In this document: piece by piece, positions 54,841 through 63,654 of the stretch
Position numbering within the stretch: position 1 is the stretch's first letter
How the letters are laid out: the number at the start of each line of letters is the position of its first letter
From: Pseudooceanicola marinus
GTDB taxonomy: Bacteria > Pseudomonadota > Alphaproteobacteria > Rhodobacterales > Rhodobacteraceae
Length of the DNA: 64,000 nt
Direction of reading: 5' to 3'
NCBI RefSeq assembly: GCF_020177265.1
Contig: NZ_JAIVMC010000004.1
Span: 248,001-312,000, forward strand
Program-made: the position numbers and the translations under genes
Notes under the pieces: generated by a model
Told to the model about the DNA's origin: nothing
The model's database searches: none
The model's input: the letters and a program-made list of their open reading frames with translations, nothing else

Positions 54841-55440
54841 TCACTTGTTTGAATGCGAATGTTGGCCACGGGTCTGGCCAGGCGTCCCGGTGACGGCGCC
54901 AGGCGCGCGCGACTGCAGGAACTTCAGCTGCGCCTCGCTTTCCACGGCTTCCTCGAAATGGCTGCGGACCAGCGCCACGGCAGCGGGGGCGTCCAGGCCC
55001 TGTTCGATCAGCAGCCAGGCGGCGGTCAGACCGCTGCGCCCGGCGCCGTACTGACAGCAGGCGGCGATGCGGCCGCCCTCGGCCATGATGTGGTGCAAGG
55101 TGGGGCCCAGATCGGCCCACTCCTGCAGGAAGTCGGCATCGGGCGCGTGAAAATCCGCCACCGGCAGGAACAGCCCCTCGATCCCCTGGCGCGCCAGCTG
55201 CGCGCGTAGCAAGGCGAAGCTGCCCTCGGGAAGTTCGCATTCCTCGGGCAGGACCAGCAGCAGGCGGACCCCGTGATCGGCCAGATCGGCAAAGGTGTCT
55301 TCCAGCGCGATCGGGTCGATATAGCCGCTGCCATCCACCCCGGTTTCCAGACCTGGAAACCCGGTCATCAGGCAGGCGCCCCCCCGGGGCATGGGGATGG
55401 CGGCCCTGACGGCAGAGCTGTCACGAGTGGCAATCCGCAC
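54841..55440 (-). CDS. Protein tyrosine / dual-specificity phosphatase-like protein
   Basis: 199 residues. The phosphatase loop CX5R is complete: C129-Q-Y-G-A-G-R135 followed by Ser, inside EGGRIAACCQYGAGRSGLTAAWLLIEQG. An Asp in LPVADFHAP (near 96) is a candidate general acid. No signal peptide. The GTG at 55440 is preferred because AAGGAG lies 7 nt before it, though in-frame upstream codons exist. The substrate could be phosphoprotein, phosphoinositide or nucleotide. Divergent from a GntR-type gene, which probably controls it. Confidence 0.85.
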   Translation of the reverse strand: MRIATRDSSAVRAAIPMPRGGACLMTGFPGLETGVDGSGYIDPIALEDTFADLADHGVRLLLVLPEECELPEGSFALLRAQLARQGIEGLFLPVADFHAPDADFLQEWADLGPTLHHIMAEGGRIAACCQYGAGRSGLTAAWLLIEQGLDAPAAVALVRSHFEEAVESEAQLKFLQSRAPGAVTGTPGQTRGQHSHSNK

Positions 55441-55564
55441 TGATATCTCCTTCAAAAGTTGCCCATTGCTTGCCAAGCTCAACCCAAAGGGACATAAATA
55501 TCCCCTGCTGTGAATGCTTTTCCAAAGGAACGGGCCGGGTGGCCGCGTACGAGTGACCTGAACG

Positions 55565-56200
55565 ATGCGCAAGACCAACGCCGAGATCGCCGCCGAGGTC
55601 CGAGAACGGATCTGCCTGAACGGGGGCGCCGGCGAAATTCTGCTGCACGAGGGACAGCTGGCCACGGAGTTCGGGGTGTCGCGCACGCCGATCCGCCAGG
55701 TCTTGCAGATGCTGGCCTATGAAAACCTGGTCGAGACCCGGTCCGGCATTGGCACCATCGCCACCCCGCTGGATCCAGGCAAGATGGAGGCCGATTTCCG
55801 CGCCTTCGCCGCCATCCTCACCGCCTGCGGCAAATGCCCGACCGATCAGGAACACATCGCGGGGCAGGTCCTGGACCGGCTGCGGGATGCACGGCGTTTT
55901 CTGGACCGCTCGGTCGGCGCCGATTCCGCGCTGATCCGGGCGCTGTCGGCCTACCTGGAGGCAACCGTCTGGCTGGTGGGCGATCATATCCTGGCCACCG
56001 CCCTGCGGTCCGCCTACTGGCGGCAGGTCCGCTGGGGCCTTCATCCCGACCGGCCGAAGCTGGATGATCGCTTCGCGATCTTCCGGGACAGGCTGGACGA
56101 TTGCGTGGCCCTGGCAGAGGCCGGGGACCCCATCCCGCTGTTGGCCAAGCTGACGGAGCTGCCGGTGTCGCACATGACGGGCCTCGACCCACAGGGCTGA
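55565..56200 (+). CDS. GntR family transcriptional regulator
   Basis: 211 residues. N-terminal GntR winged helix (about 3-65; EIAAEVRERICLNGG...GQLATEFGVSRTPIRQVLQMLAYENLVETRSGIGT). The C-terminal half is helical (FCD-like in length) but lacks an obvious metal-binding DxxxH set, so its ligand is unclear. Divergent from the phosphatase gene with a 124-bp gap holding the ATAAAT-rich promoter sequence. No other catabolic gene is linked. A bidirectional terminator lies after it. Confidence 0.9.
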   Translation: MRKTNAEIAAEVRERICLNGGAGEILLHEGQLATEFGVSRTPIRQVLQMLAYENLVETRSGIGTIATPLDPGKMEADFRAFAAILTACGKCPTDQEHIAGQVLDRLRDARRFLDRSVGADSALIRALSAYLEATVWLVGDHILATALRSAYWRQVRWGLHPDRPKLDDRFAIFRDRLDDCVALAEAGDPIPLLAKLTELPVSHMTGLDPQG

Positions 56201-56261
56201 GGGCGAGCCCGACGCGGGGGCGTCGCGCATCCGGCCACGCCCTGACAGCGAGCGCAACGAA

Positions 56262-56286
56262 AAAGGGGGCCACCGTGGCCCCCTTT
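56262..56286. terminator. Bidirectional terminator between GntR and mscS genes
   Basis: An 11-bp perfect stem AAAGGGGGCCA/TGGCCCCCTTT with loop CCG. An A-run precedes it and T-rich DNA follows on each strand (TTTCGTTTG one way, TTTTTCGTTG the other). It serves both convergent genes. Confidence 0.8.
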
Positions 56287-56316
56287 CGTTTGTCGCAGGT
56301 GCAAGGTGGCCCTGGC

Positions 56317-57195
56317 TCAGTCCTTCTTGCCGGCCTCGACATCGGGCTGCAGCAGGGTGCGCGTGGGGAAGGGGATGTCGACACCGCCCTCGTCCAGCGC
56401 CTCTTTCACCTTGCGTTTCATGTCCGCCTGGAAGGCGAAGAAATCGCCGCTGTCGCACCAGACACGCACCAGAAAATCGACGCTGAAATCGCCCAGGTTG
56501 TTCACCTGGATGAAGGGCTCGGGCGTCTTGTGGGCGCGGGGATCGGACAGAATCGTGTCGCGGATGATCTGCTCGGCATCCTTCAGGTTGGCACCGTAGC
56601 CCACGCCAAAGGTCCACTCGGCGCGGCGCGTCGGGTAGATCGAGTAGTTGACGATCGTGTTCCCCCAGACCTCGCTGTTGGGAATGATGATCTGGGTGTT
56701 GCTGAGGCTCGCCAGCTCGGTGAAGTTCAGGCTGATGTTCTTCACCGTGCCCATCTGGCCGTTGACCTCGACGAAGTCGCCGTTCTTGATCGGGCGGAAG
56801 AAGATGATCATCACGCCCGCGGCCACGTTCGACAGGGTTCCTTGCAGGGCCAGACCGATGGCCAGCCCGGCGGCACCGATGACGGCGACGACGCTGGTGG
56901 TCTGCACCCCGAAGGTATTGAGGACAAAGAGGAAGGCAAAGGCGATGATCGCGTAGCGCAGGATCGAGCCCAGGAACTCGAACAGCGTGTCATCCAGCTG
57001 TTCGTAGCGTTCCGAGATATGGGTGATCCGCCGCTTCGCCCAGCCGGCGATGAAGAAGCCCACGAAGAGGATGACCAGCGCGGCCAGCACATTGCCGACG
57101 ATGCCGGCGAGGAAATCCAGGGTCAGAAGATCGCCCAGGGTTCGTCCGTTCCAGATTTCGGTTTGCAGCAGGCCGTTCAGGCTATCCATGTTCAT
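56317..57195 (-). CDS. Mechanosensitive ion channel, MscS family
   Basis: 292 residues. Three membrane helices (about 24-48, 66-85, 90-120) come first, the third being the pore-lining VVAVIGAAGLAIGLALQGTLSNVAAGVMIIFFRPI with the Gly/Ala packing pattern of MscS TM3. Then the beta domain DFVEVNGQMGTVKNISLNFTEL and a C-terminal alpha/beta domain with the VDIPFPTRTL stretch. It releases osmolytes on hypo-osmotic shock. It overlaps the pterin dehydratase stop by 1 nt and ends the five-gene minus-strand run. Confidence 0.95.
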   Translation of the reverse strand: MNMDSLNGLLQTEIWNGRTLGDLLTLDFLAGIVGNVLAALVILFVGFFIAGWAKRRITHISERYEQLDDTLFEFLGSILRYAIIAFAFLFVLNTFGVQTTSVVAVIGAAGLAIGLALQGTLSNVAAGVMIIFFRPIKNGDFVEVNGQMGTVKNISLNFTELASLSNTQIIIPNSEVWGNTIVNYSIYPTRRAEWTFGVGYGANLKDAEQIIRDTILSDPRAHKTPEPFIQVNNLGDFSVDFLVRVWCDSGDFFAFQADMKRKVKEALDEGGVDIPFPTRTLLQPDVEAGKKD

Positions 57196-57488
57196 TACGC
57201 CAATTGATCCATTTTTCGTGCAAGTTTCGCGTCAGCTGCCGTGATGCCGCCCATGTCATGAGTGGTCAAGCGCACAGTGACCGTCTTGTAGACATTGCTC
57301 CAGTCCGGGTGGTGGTCCCACTTCTCCGCCCAGAGGGCGGCGCGGGTCATGAAGGCGAAGGCCTCGGTGAAATCGGCGAAGGTGAAGGTCTTGACCAGCA
57401 CGTCGCCGTCACGTTCGACCTCCCAGCCGGTGTCGAAGAGGGGCCCCAGCAGGGTTGCCCTTACGGATTCGTCGAGAATTTCAGTCAC
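57195..57488 (-). CDS. 4a-hydroxytetrahydrobiopterin dehydratase (pterin-4-alpha-carbinolamine dehydratase)
   Basis: 97 residues, usual family length. Signature [31 protein letters not shown] contains the catalytic HHPxW and a late His. It dehydrates 4a-hydroxytetrahydropterin, helping recycle pterin used by phenylalanine hydroxylase-type enzymes; none is in the window. It starts with GTG overlapping the stop of the GNAT gene by 4 nt (GTGA), with GGAGG upstream. Confidence 0.92.
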   Translation of the reverse strand: MTEILDESVRATLLGPLFDTGWEVERDGDVLVKTFTFADFTEAFAFMTRAALWAEKWDHHPDWSNVYKTVTVRLTTHDMGGITAADAKLARKMDQLA

Positions 57489-58723
57489 TCCTGTTCCTCC
57501 TGTCTGTCGCGGCGGAAGGGGCCGTAGGCGGTCAGGACCTCGATGTCCTCGTCCACGGCGCGGGCTTCGGCCTCCAGGTATTGCGCGATCGCGCGGGCAA
57601 AGCCCTGATCGGCAACCCAGTGGACCGAATGGGTGACGCTGGGCATGTAGCCCCGCGCCAGTTTGTGTTCGCCCTGCGCCCCGGCCTCGACCCGTTTCAG
57701 CCCGCGGGCGATGGCGGCGTCGATGGCCTGATAGTAGCACAGTTCGAAATGCAGGCAGGGATGGTGCTCCAGCGCGCCCCAGTAGCGGCCGAAGAGCGCC
57801 TCGCGCCCGATGAAGTTCAGCGCCCCCGCGACGGGTTCGCCGTCGCGCAGGGCCAGCACCAGCAGCACGTCGTCGCGCATGCGGTCCTGCACCAGGTCGA
57901 AGAAGGCGCGCGTCAGATAGGGCGTGCCCCATTTGCGCGCGCCGGTGTCCTGGTAGAAGCCCCAGAAGGCGTCCCAGTGTTCGGGGCGCAGGGCGTCGCC
58001 GGTCAGTGCCAGGATCTCGCCGCCGAAGGCCTGGGCCTGGGCGCGTTCCTTGCGGATGTTCTTGCGCTTGCGCGAGCTGAGGTTCGACAGGAAGTCGTCG
58101 AAATCGCTGTAGCCGTCATTCAGCCAGTGAAACTGCTGGCTGGTGCGGTGCATCAACCCCATGGCCTTGGCGGCCAGCGCCTCTCCTTCCGTGCAGAAGG
58201 TGGCATGCAGGCTGGACAGCCCGTTATCGGCGGCGATCTGTACCGCGCCCTGGATCAGCGCGCTCATCCCCGCGGCCTCGTGGCCCGGTTTCACCAGGAA
58301 ACGGCGGCCGGTGGCGGGGGTGAAGGGCACGGCGATCTGCAGCTTCGGGTAATAGTCGCCGCCGGCCTGTTCATAGGCATGGGCCCAGTTGAAATCGAAG
58401 ATGTATTCGCCCTGGCTGTGCCCCTTGGCATAAAGCGGCGCCACGGCGATCAGCTCGCCGCCCTGGCGGGCCAACAGGTAGTGCGGCTCCCACCCCGTAC
58501 CGGGGCCGACGGATCCGCTGTCTTCCAGCGATTTCAGGAAGCGCCAGGTGGTAAAGGGATCGACGGGAGGGCCGCCGTCCGCGGCCTCGGGACAGGCGCA
58601 GCCGTCCCACTCGGCCTCGGCAATGCCGCCAAGGCTGTTGAGCGTGCTGATCTCGATCTCCGCCGTGGCGCCGGGGGCGGTATCGGCAGCGGTCGGGTCC
58701 TGGGTGGGGTCGGGGCGTTCCAT
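57485..58723 (-). CDS. GNAT/FemAB-like acyltransferase (DUF482 type)
   Basis: 412 residues. The family is recognisable by [34 protein letters not shown], a mid-region with [37 protein letters not shown] and a late [17 protein letters not shown]. Long GNAT-like proteins of this type are peptidogalycan-biosynthesis/recognition proteins of uncertain substrate. The ATG at 58723 begins [10 protein letters not shown]; a longer reading upstream is a low-quality extension. The variable first 35 residues are acidic and low-complexity. Confidence 0.88.
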   Translation of the reverse strand: MERPDPTQDPTAADTAPGATAEIEISTLNSLGGIAEAEWDGCACPEAADGGPPVDPFTTWRFLKSLEDSGSVGPGTGWEPHYLLARQGGELIAVAPLYAKGHSQGEYIFDFNWAHAYEQAGGDYYPKLQIAVPFTPATGRRFLVKPGHEAAGMSALIQGAVQIAADNGLSSLHATFCTEGEALAAKAMGLMHRTSQQFHWLNDGYSDFDDFLSNLSSRKRKNIRKERAQAQAFGGEILALTGDALRPEHWDAFWGFYQDTGARKWGTPYLTRAFFDLVQDRMRDDVLLVLALRDGEPVAGALNFIGREALFGRYWGALEHHPCLHFELCYYQAIDAAIARGLKRVEAGAQGEHKLARGYMPSVTHSVHWVADQGFARAIAQYLEAEARAVDEDIEVLTAYGPFRRDRQEEQE

Positions 58724-58755
58724 TTCGCGATAATCTGGCGCGCCCCGCCCGGTGT

Positions 58756-59523
58756 TCAAGCGGGAACTTCGGCCGCGAAGTGCTCGAAGGTCACATTGTC
58801 GGCATGGATCCGCGCCTGTGCCTCTTCCTCCGCCGAGCGGATGGTCCAGCAGAAGACCGGCAGGCCCTTCGCCCGCAGGGCTGTCACGCTGTCGCGGGTC
58901 AGGTCCTTCCATTCGTGGCTGATGAAGGACGACCCCGTCGGTTCGACCGCGCCCAGGGCCTGCATGTAGGCCTTCTCCTCCGCCGAGAGATGGGCGAAAT
59001 GCTCTCCCTCGTAGGCGCAGGTGGTCAGGCCACGCGGCCAGTCGGGGGCCAGCTCGGCCAAGCGGCCGACCATGCGCGGGTTGAAGGACATGAAGGCCAG
59101 CGGCCCGTCATACCCCTCGACCAGTTGGGCGGCGCGGGCCTCCAGCGTGCCGGGGGCATGGGCGTCGCGCCCGTCCTGGTCCTTTAGTTCCACCAGCAGG
59201 GGCACGCGGCCCGCGACCTGGGCCAGGACCTCGGCGAAGGTCGGGATGCCGGCCTCGCCGCCCGACAGCGGGATGGCGGACAGCGTCGCCGCGTCCCGGG
59301 CGTCCACGTCGCCCGTCTCCGCCGTCACCCGGTTCAGCGTGTAGTCGTGAAAGACCATCGCCTCGCCGTCCGCCGACAGCTGCAGGTCGATCTCGATCCC
59401 GTAGCCTGCCGCCACGGCGGCCTCGATCGCCTCGCGGCTGTTCTCGGGGCGGCCCGCGTCCCGGTCATGGTAGGCCCGGTGGGCGATCGGCAGGCGCAGG
59501 AAGTCCTGGGGCAGGGCGGTCAT
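58756..59523 (-). CDS. Glycerophosphodiester phosphodiesterase family protein
   Basis: 255 residues, a TIM-barrel GDPD. Opening motif PIAHRAYHDRDAGRPENS (catalytic His and Glu), IEIDLQLSADGEAMVFHDYTLNRVT (metal ligands and second His) and PLLVELKDQDG with the Lys. The C-terminal LPVFCWTIRSAEE is typical. It hydrolyses glycerophosphodiesters to glycerol 3-phosphate and an alcohol. No signal peptide, so cytoplasmic. It follows the RidA gene by 1 nt. Confidence 0.94.
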   Translation of the reverse strand: MTALPQDFLRLPIAHRAYHDRDAGRPENSREAIEAAVAAGYGIEIDLQLSADGEAMVFHDYTLNRVTAETGDVDARDAATLSAIPLSGGEAGIPTFAEVLAQVAGRVPLLVELKDQDGRDAHAPGTLEARAAQLVEGYDGPLAFMSFNPRMVGRLAELAPDWPRGLTTCAYEGEHFAHLSAEEKAYMQALGAVEPTGSSFISHEWKDLTRDSVTALRAKGLPVFCWTIRSAEEEAQARIHADNVTFEHFAAEVPA

Positions 59524-59524
59524 G

Positions 59525-59989
59525 TCATTCGATCTCGAAGATGCCTTCGATCTCGACCGCGACGCCGAAGGGCAGCGAGGCGGCGGAGACGGCAGAGCGC
59601 GCATGGCGGCCAGCATCGCCCAGCACCTCGACCAGGAAGTCGGAGGCGCCGTTGACCACCTTGGGCTGGTCGCCGAAGTCCAGCGTCGAGTTCACGAAGC
59701 CGGTCAGTTTCACCGCGCGCTTCAGCTTGGTGAAATCGCCCCCACAGGCGGCCTTCACCTGGGCCAGAAGGCCGATGGCGCACAGCTTGGCGGCGGCGGC
59801 GCCGGCCTCGACATCCATGTCGTCGCCCAGCTTGCCCTTCACCAGGCCGCTGGCGTCCATGCTGACCTGGCCGGAGATGTGCAGCAGGTTGCCGACCTGC
59901 ACGAAGGGCACGTAGTTGGCGGCGGGGGCGGCGGCGTCGGGCAGGGTCACGCCCAGCTCGGCCAGGCGGGTTTCGATCGCATTGCTCAT
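59525..59989 (-). CDS. RidA family protein
   Basis: 154 residues, longer than the classic roughly 128-residue RidA, matching the YjgF-like subgroup with an N-terminal lead (SNAIETRLAELGVTLPDAAAPAANYVPFVQVGNLLHISGQVS). The C-terminal RSAVSAASLPFGVAVEIEGIFEIE contains the conserved Arg near the active site. RidA proteins hydrolyse reactive enamine/imine intermediates made by PLP enzymes. First gene of the RidA-GDPD-GNAT-PCD-MscS run. Confidence 0.93.
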   Translation of the reverse strand: MSNAIETRLAELGVTLPDAAAPAANYVPFVQVGNLLHISGQVSMDASGLVKGKLGDDMDVEAGAAAAKLCAIGLLAQVKAACGGDFTKLKRAVKLTGFVNSTLDFGDQPKVVNGASDFLVEVLGDAGRHARSAVSAASLPFGVAVEIEGIFEIE

Positions 59990-60607
59990 GGGTAGCTCCT
60001 CTCAGGCTGTCGGCCGCGACGCTAGCGGGCAGACCTGCGATTGCAAGCCCAAAGGCCCGTCTGTTGCTGGGCGTTGCGGATCGGCCATGCGCCGCCGAAG
60101 GGAGGGCGCCTGTGCGCGGTGGCTACCGGGGCGAAGCGGGTGATCCATAGCGCTGGTCTCCCTGGCCATAAGGTCCGGGCCGTATGCCTGTCATGGGCTG
60201 CCGTCGTATGCCGTGTCGGAAGGGCCCTCTCGATGGCCTGGGCGGTTGCGACTGCCGGGGCTTGGCCCATCTCTTCCGGGGCGGGCCTCGGGCGCGCGGG
60301 AGACGGGACGTGCGGTCCGATGCGGCGCACCAATCCTGACATCGCCGAGGCTTCATCGGCCAGTTCTCCCGGGACTTCCGACGGGCAAGGATGAAAGGCG
60401 CTACCCGGCATCGCCCACCCCCGGCTTTCCCGCTTCAGGGCCAACCACACTTCGAAGCGCCGCAAGCCGCGCCAAGCCCCGTGCGGTAACCTCTCCATCC
60501 CGCCGCAGGTCTGCGTCTTCCTGCGCCCCGCCCTGTCTTCACCTTGTCGCAAATACTTACGCCGGAGGCACCGCCCGGCACGGGCGGTCCCTTGTGCAAC
60601 GGGGCTG
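59990..60607. other. Gene-poor 618-bp gap
   Basis: I find no reading frame with a ribosome site and family-like protein here. The minus- and plus-strand readings of about 115-175 residues are Arg/Ala/Pro-rich without motifs. The gap holds repeat copy 9 near its right end and, on its left, the promoter region of ridA. It may be an eroded gene or untranslated leader DNA. Confidence 0.5.
60531..60588 (-). repeat. Intergenic GGAGTATTT repeat, copy 9
   Basis: On the minus strand, just after the adaptor gene's stop: 8-bp hairpin ACCGCCCG/CGGGCGGT (60570-60588), then TGCCTCCGGCGTAAGTATTTG and a tail with GGTGAAGACAGGGCGG. The core reads GTAAGTATTT. It lies 3' of the type I secretion genes in their orientation. 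Confidence 0.7.
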
Positions 60608-61918
60608 CTATTCGACGAAGGCCCGGGCCAGGTAGTCGCCGAAGGGCTTCACCAGGTAGGCCAGCGGTGTGCGATCCTCGGTGCGCAGGAAGGCCTCCAC
60701 CGGCATGCCGGGGATCAGCACCAGCCCCTCGGGCAGCCGCTCCCGCTCCCCCTCGGCCAGGCGGATCTCGGCCCGGTAGAAGTTGCGCCCCGTGACCTCG
60801 TCGGTGAAGGCATCGGCGGAGATGCGGGTCAGCGTCCCGGTCAGTTCGGGCGTGCTGCGCCGGTCGAAGCCGGAAAACCGCAGCCGCACCTCCTGGCCGA
60901 GGTGCAGGGCGTCTACGTGAATCGGTTCGACCCGGGCGGCGATCAGCAGCGGCCGGTCCTGCGGCACGAGGTACAGCAGCGGTTCCGCCGGGCGGATCAC
61001 CGCGCCGGGGCCGAAGACACGCAGCCCGTGAACGACGCCTGCGACCGGCGCCGTGATCTCCAGCCGGTCGAGGCGATCGCGCAGGGCGCGGCGGCGCTCG
61101 GCCAGCTCCAATTCGCGCACGCGCAGGTCGCGCAGGGTGGCAATGGCCTCCTCGCGGCGGGCAGTGGCGCGGGCCAGGATCTGAAGCTCGATCTCGGTGA
61201 TGCGCCCCTCCGCCTCGGCGCGGGCCGCGGCCAGCTCGCCCAGCTGGCCCTCCTGCCGGGCGGCCTCCCGGCGCAGGGCCAGAACCCGGGCCAGCTGGCT
61301 CAACCCGCGGTCCAGCAGGTTCTGCTGCACTGCCAGCTCTTCGCCGACCAGAGCGGCCTGGGTGCCAAGCGCCGCCTCCTGGGCGCGCAGCCCGGACAGC
61401 TGGGCCCGGATCTGGCCCTGGCGTTTCTCCAGCTGGGCCCCCTCCTGCGCGGCGGCCTCGCGGCGGGTCAGGAGCAGGCGGCGCTGTCCCTCCATCAGGG
61501 CGCGGACCTCCGGCGTGGGATTGGCTGTCAGCTCGGGATCGAACCGGGGCGCGTCCAGCCCGTCACGTTCCGCCTCCAGCCGGGCGCGGCGGGCCATCAG
61601 CTCATGCAGCTGGCCTTCCACGATGGCCAGTTCCGAACGCAGCGCCCCGGGGTCGAGCCGCGCCAGCGTGGCGCCGCGCGGGACCGTCTGGCCCTCTTCG
61701 ACCAGCATCTGATCGACCCGGCCGCCATCGGCGTGCTGCACGACTTGGCGGTTGCTTTCGACCTCGATCTGGCCCGGGGCGATCACCGCGCCGGCGATCT
61801 GCGTCAATACCGACCAGCCGCCGAAGCCGCCGATCAGAAGCGCCAGGGTCACCAGCCCGGCGATGACCGGGCCGCGCACGACCAGGGGATCGGGGCCGCG
61901 CCCGTCGCGGCGGCTCAT
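60608..61918 (-). CDS. HlyD-family type I secretion periplasmic adaptor
   Basis: 436 residues. One N-terminal membrane helix (about 14-38; VVRGPVIAGLVTLALLIGGFGGWSVL), a beta-barrel/lipoyl segment (VIAPGQIEVESNRQVVQHADGGRVDQMLVEEGQTV), a long alpha-helical hairpin (about 95-275), and a C-terminal barrel with LEITAPVAGVVHGLRVFGPGAVI. It links the inner-membrane ABC exporter to an outer-membrane TolC-type channel. The ATG at 61918 overlaps the exporter's stop by 4 nt. No tolC-like gene is in the window. Confidence 0.95.
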   Translation of the reverse strand: MSRRDGRGPDPLVVRGPVIAGLVTLALLIGGFGGWSVLTQIAGAVIAPGQIEVESNRQVVQHADGGRVDQMLVEEGQTVPRGATLARLDPGALRSELAIVEGQLHELMARRARLEAERDGLDAPRFDPELTANPTPEVRALMEGQRRLLLTRREAAAQEGAQLEKRQGQIRAQLSGLRAQEAALGTQAALVGEELAVQQNLLDRGLSQLARVLALRREAARQEGQLGELAAARAEAEGRITEIELQILARATARREEAIATLRDLRVRELELAERRRALRDRLDRLEITAPVAGVVHGLRVFGPGAVIRPAEPLLYLVPQDRPLLIAARVEPIHVDALHLGQEVRLRFSGFDRRSTPELTGTLTRISADAFTDEVTGRNFYRAEIRLAEGERERLPEGLVLIPGMPVEAFLRTEDRTPLAYLVKPFGDYLARAFVE

Positions 61919-63654
61919 CTCAGCCCCCCCGCGCCGTTGCCGGCGCTGGCCTGGATCTGGCTGTGGTTGGCCACCACCTTGCGCAGCACTTCGTCGCGGG
62001 GCCCGAAGGCGACCCGCTGGCCGTTGTCGAGCATCAGCAGCAGGTCGCATTCCTGGATCGCCGCCGGCCGGTGCGCCATAATCAGCACCGCGCCGCCCTC
62101 GGCCCTGAGGGCGCGGATCGCCTGGTTGAGCGCCTGGCTGCCCTCGTTGTCGAGGTTGGAATTGGGTTCATCCAGCACCAGAAGCACCGGCGTGCCGTAT
62201 AGGGCGCGGGCCAGGCCGATGCGCTGGATCTGCCCACCCGACAGCCGCCCGCCGCGGGGGCTGACCCGGGTGTCGTAGCCCTCGGGCATCTTGACGATCA
62301 TCTCGTGGGCATCGGCCTTCTGCGCCGCGGCGACGACGGCGGCATCGTCGGGGTTTTCGGCCATGCGCGCGATGTTCTCGGCGATCGTGCCTTCGAACAG
62401 TTCCACCCGTTGCGGCAGGTAGCCGATCAGCGTGCCGCGCGTGTCGGGGTCGTATTGATCCAGCGTTGCGCCATCCAGCCGGATCGTGCCGCCCGCGCAG
62501 GGCCAGGCGCCGGTCAGGGCGCGCGCCAGCGTCGACTTGCCCGCGCCGGAGGGGCCGATGACGCCGCAGGCCTGTCCCGGGGAAAGCGTGAAGGTGACCA
62601 TGCGAAGCGCCGCCTGCCGGTCGCCCGGGGGCACGATGCTGGCCTGGGCCACCTCCAGCCGGGCCTTGGGGCGGGGCAGGGCGGTTTGCGGTGGCGCGGG
62701 CGGTGCTTCTCCCAGCAGGGTGGCGAGCGAGGCCCAGCCCCGGCGCGCGCGGCTCATCAGCGGCCACTGGCCGACCAGGGTTTCCACCGGGGCCAGCGCC
62801 CGGCCCAGCAGGACGGACCCGGCGATCATGGCGCCCGGCGACAGCAGTTCCCGCAGGGCCAGCCAGGCGCCCAGGCCCAGCATCGCCGATTGCAGGAAGA
62901 GGCGCAGCGCCCGGCTCATCGCCGTCAGCGCGGAGGTCAGATCGGCGGCCCCGGTCATCTGCGACAGCGCGTCCGAGCGCAGGTGCTGCCAGCGGCGCCA
63001 GGCGGCGCCCTGCATGCCCATGGCGCGCACCAGGCCGGCCTCGGCGCGCATCTGGTCGGCCTGGGCCTGCGCGGCGAACCCGGCCGACAACCCCGCCGCC
63101 TGCCGGTCGCGGCCGAAGCCCTGGCCCAGGGCCGCAAGCGTCACCAGCGCCGCGCCGCCGGCAAGGGCCAGCAGGCCGAGGGCCGGGTGGAAGAGGGCGA
63201 TGCCGCCCAGGAAGAGCGGCGTCCAGGGCAGATCGGCCAGGGCGGCGGGCACCGGCGAGCCGAGCAGGGCGCGAATCGCGTCGAGATCCTGCAGCGCCGT
63301 CTCCGCCCTAGGATCGCGCCGGTCGGAGGCGCGGAGCAGGGACGCCTCGTAGACCCGCCGGTCCAGGCGTGCCTGGAAACGCGCGCCGATCCGCGCCATC
63401 AGCCGCGACCGCGCCCCGTCGAGCACGCCCATGACGGCGAAGAGGAAAGCCACCAGCGCCGTCAGCGCGATCAGCGTCTCGACCGAGCGGGACGACAGAA
63501 CCCGGTCATAGACCAGCAGCATGTAGAGTGGTCCTGTCAGCATCAGCAGGTTGCAGAAGACGGAAAACAGGCCGATCAGCCAGTAGAGGTGCCGGTTCTC
63601 GGCCCTGATCCGGCGCAGTTCCCTTGCGCCTTCCTGCCGCTGGTCTGTCGTCAC
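61915..63654 (-). CDS. Type I secretion system permease/ATPase (PrtD-like ABC exporter)
   Basis: 579 residues from a GTG after GAGAGGAG. A six-helix membrane domain (about 20-310) starts with HLYWLIGLFSVFCNLLMLTGPLYMLLVYDRVLSSRSVETL, with no N-terminal C39 peptidase domain, as in PrtD/AprD types. The nucleotide-binding domain has Walker A GPSGAGKST (near 360), signature LSGGQIQRIGLARAL and Walker B VLLVLDEPNSNLD. It exports an unknown repeat or hydrolase protein with HlyD and TolC. The substrate gene is not within the window. Confidence 0.94.
   Translation of the reverse strand: MTTDQRQEGARELRRIRAENRHLYWLIGLFSVFCNLLMLTGPLYMLLVYDRVLSSRSVETLIALTALVAFLFAVMGVLDGARSRLMARIGARFQARLDRRVYEASLLRASDRRDPRAETALQDLDAIRALLGSPVPAALADLPWTPLFLGGIALFHPALGLLALAGGAALVTLAALGQGFGRDRQAAGLSAGFAAQAQADQMRAEAGLVRAMGMQGAAWRRWQHLRSDALSQMTGAADLTSALTAMSRALRLFLQSAMLGLGAWLALRELLSPGAMIAGSVLLGRALAPVETLVGQWPLMSRARRGWASLATLLGEAPPAPPQTALPRPKARLEVAQASIVPPGDRQAALRMVTFTLSPGQACGVIGPSGAGKSTLARALTGAWPCAGGTIRLDGATLDQYDPDTRGTLIGYLPQRVELFEGTIAENIARMAENPDDAAVVAAAQKADAHEMIVKMPEGYDTRVSPRGGRLSGGQIQRIGLARALYGTPVLLVLDEPNSNLDNEGSQALNQAIRALRAEGGAVLIMAHRPAAIQECDLLLMLDNGQRVAFGPRDEVLRKVVANHSQIQASAGNGAGGLR

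Noticed and set aside
60041-60552. Readings of about 117-176 residues in the gap before the secretion genes.
   Set aside because: They are rich in Arg, Ala and Pro, lack ribosome sites, show no motif, and occur on both strands over the same DNA as expected from high GC.
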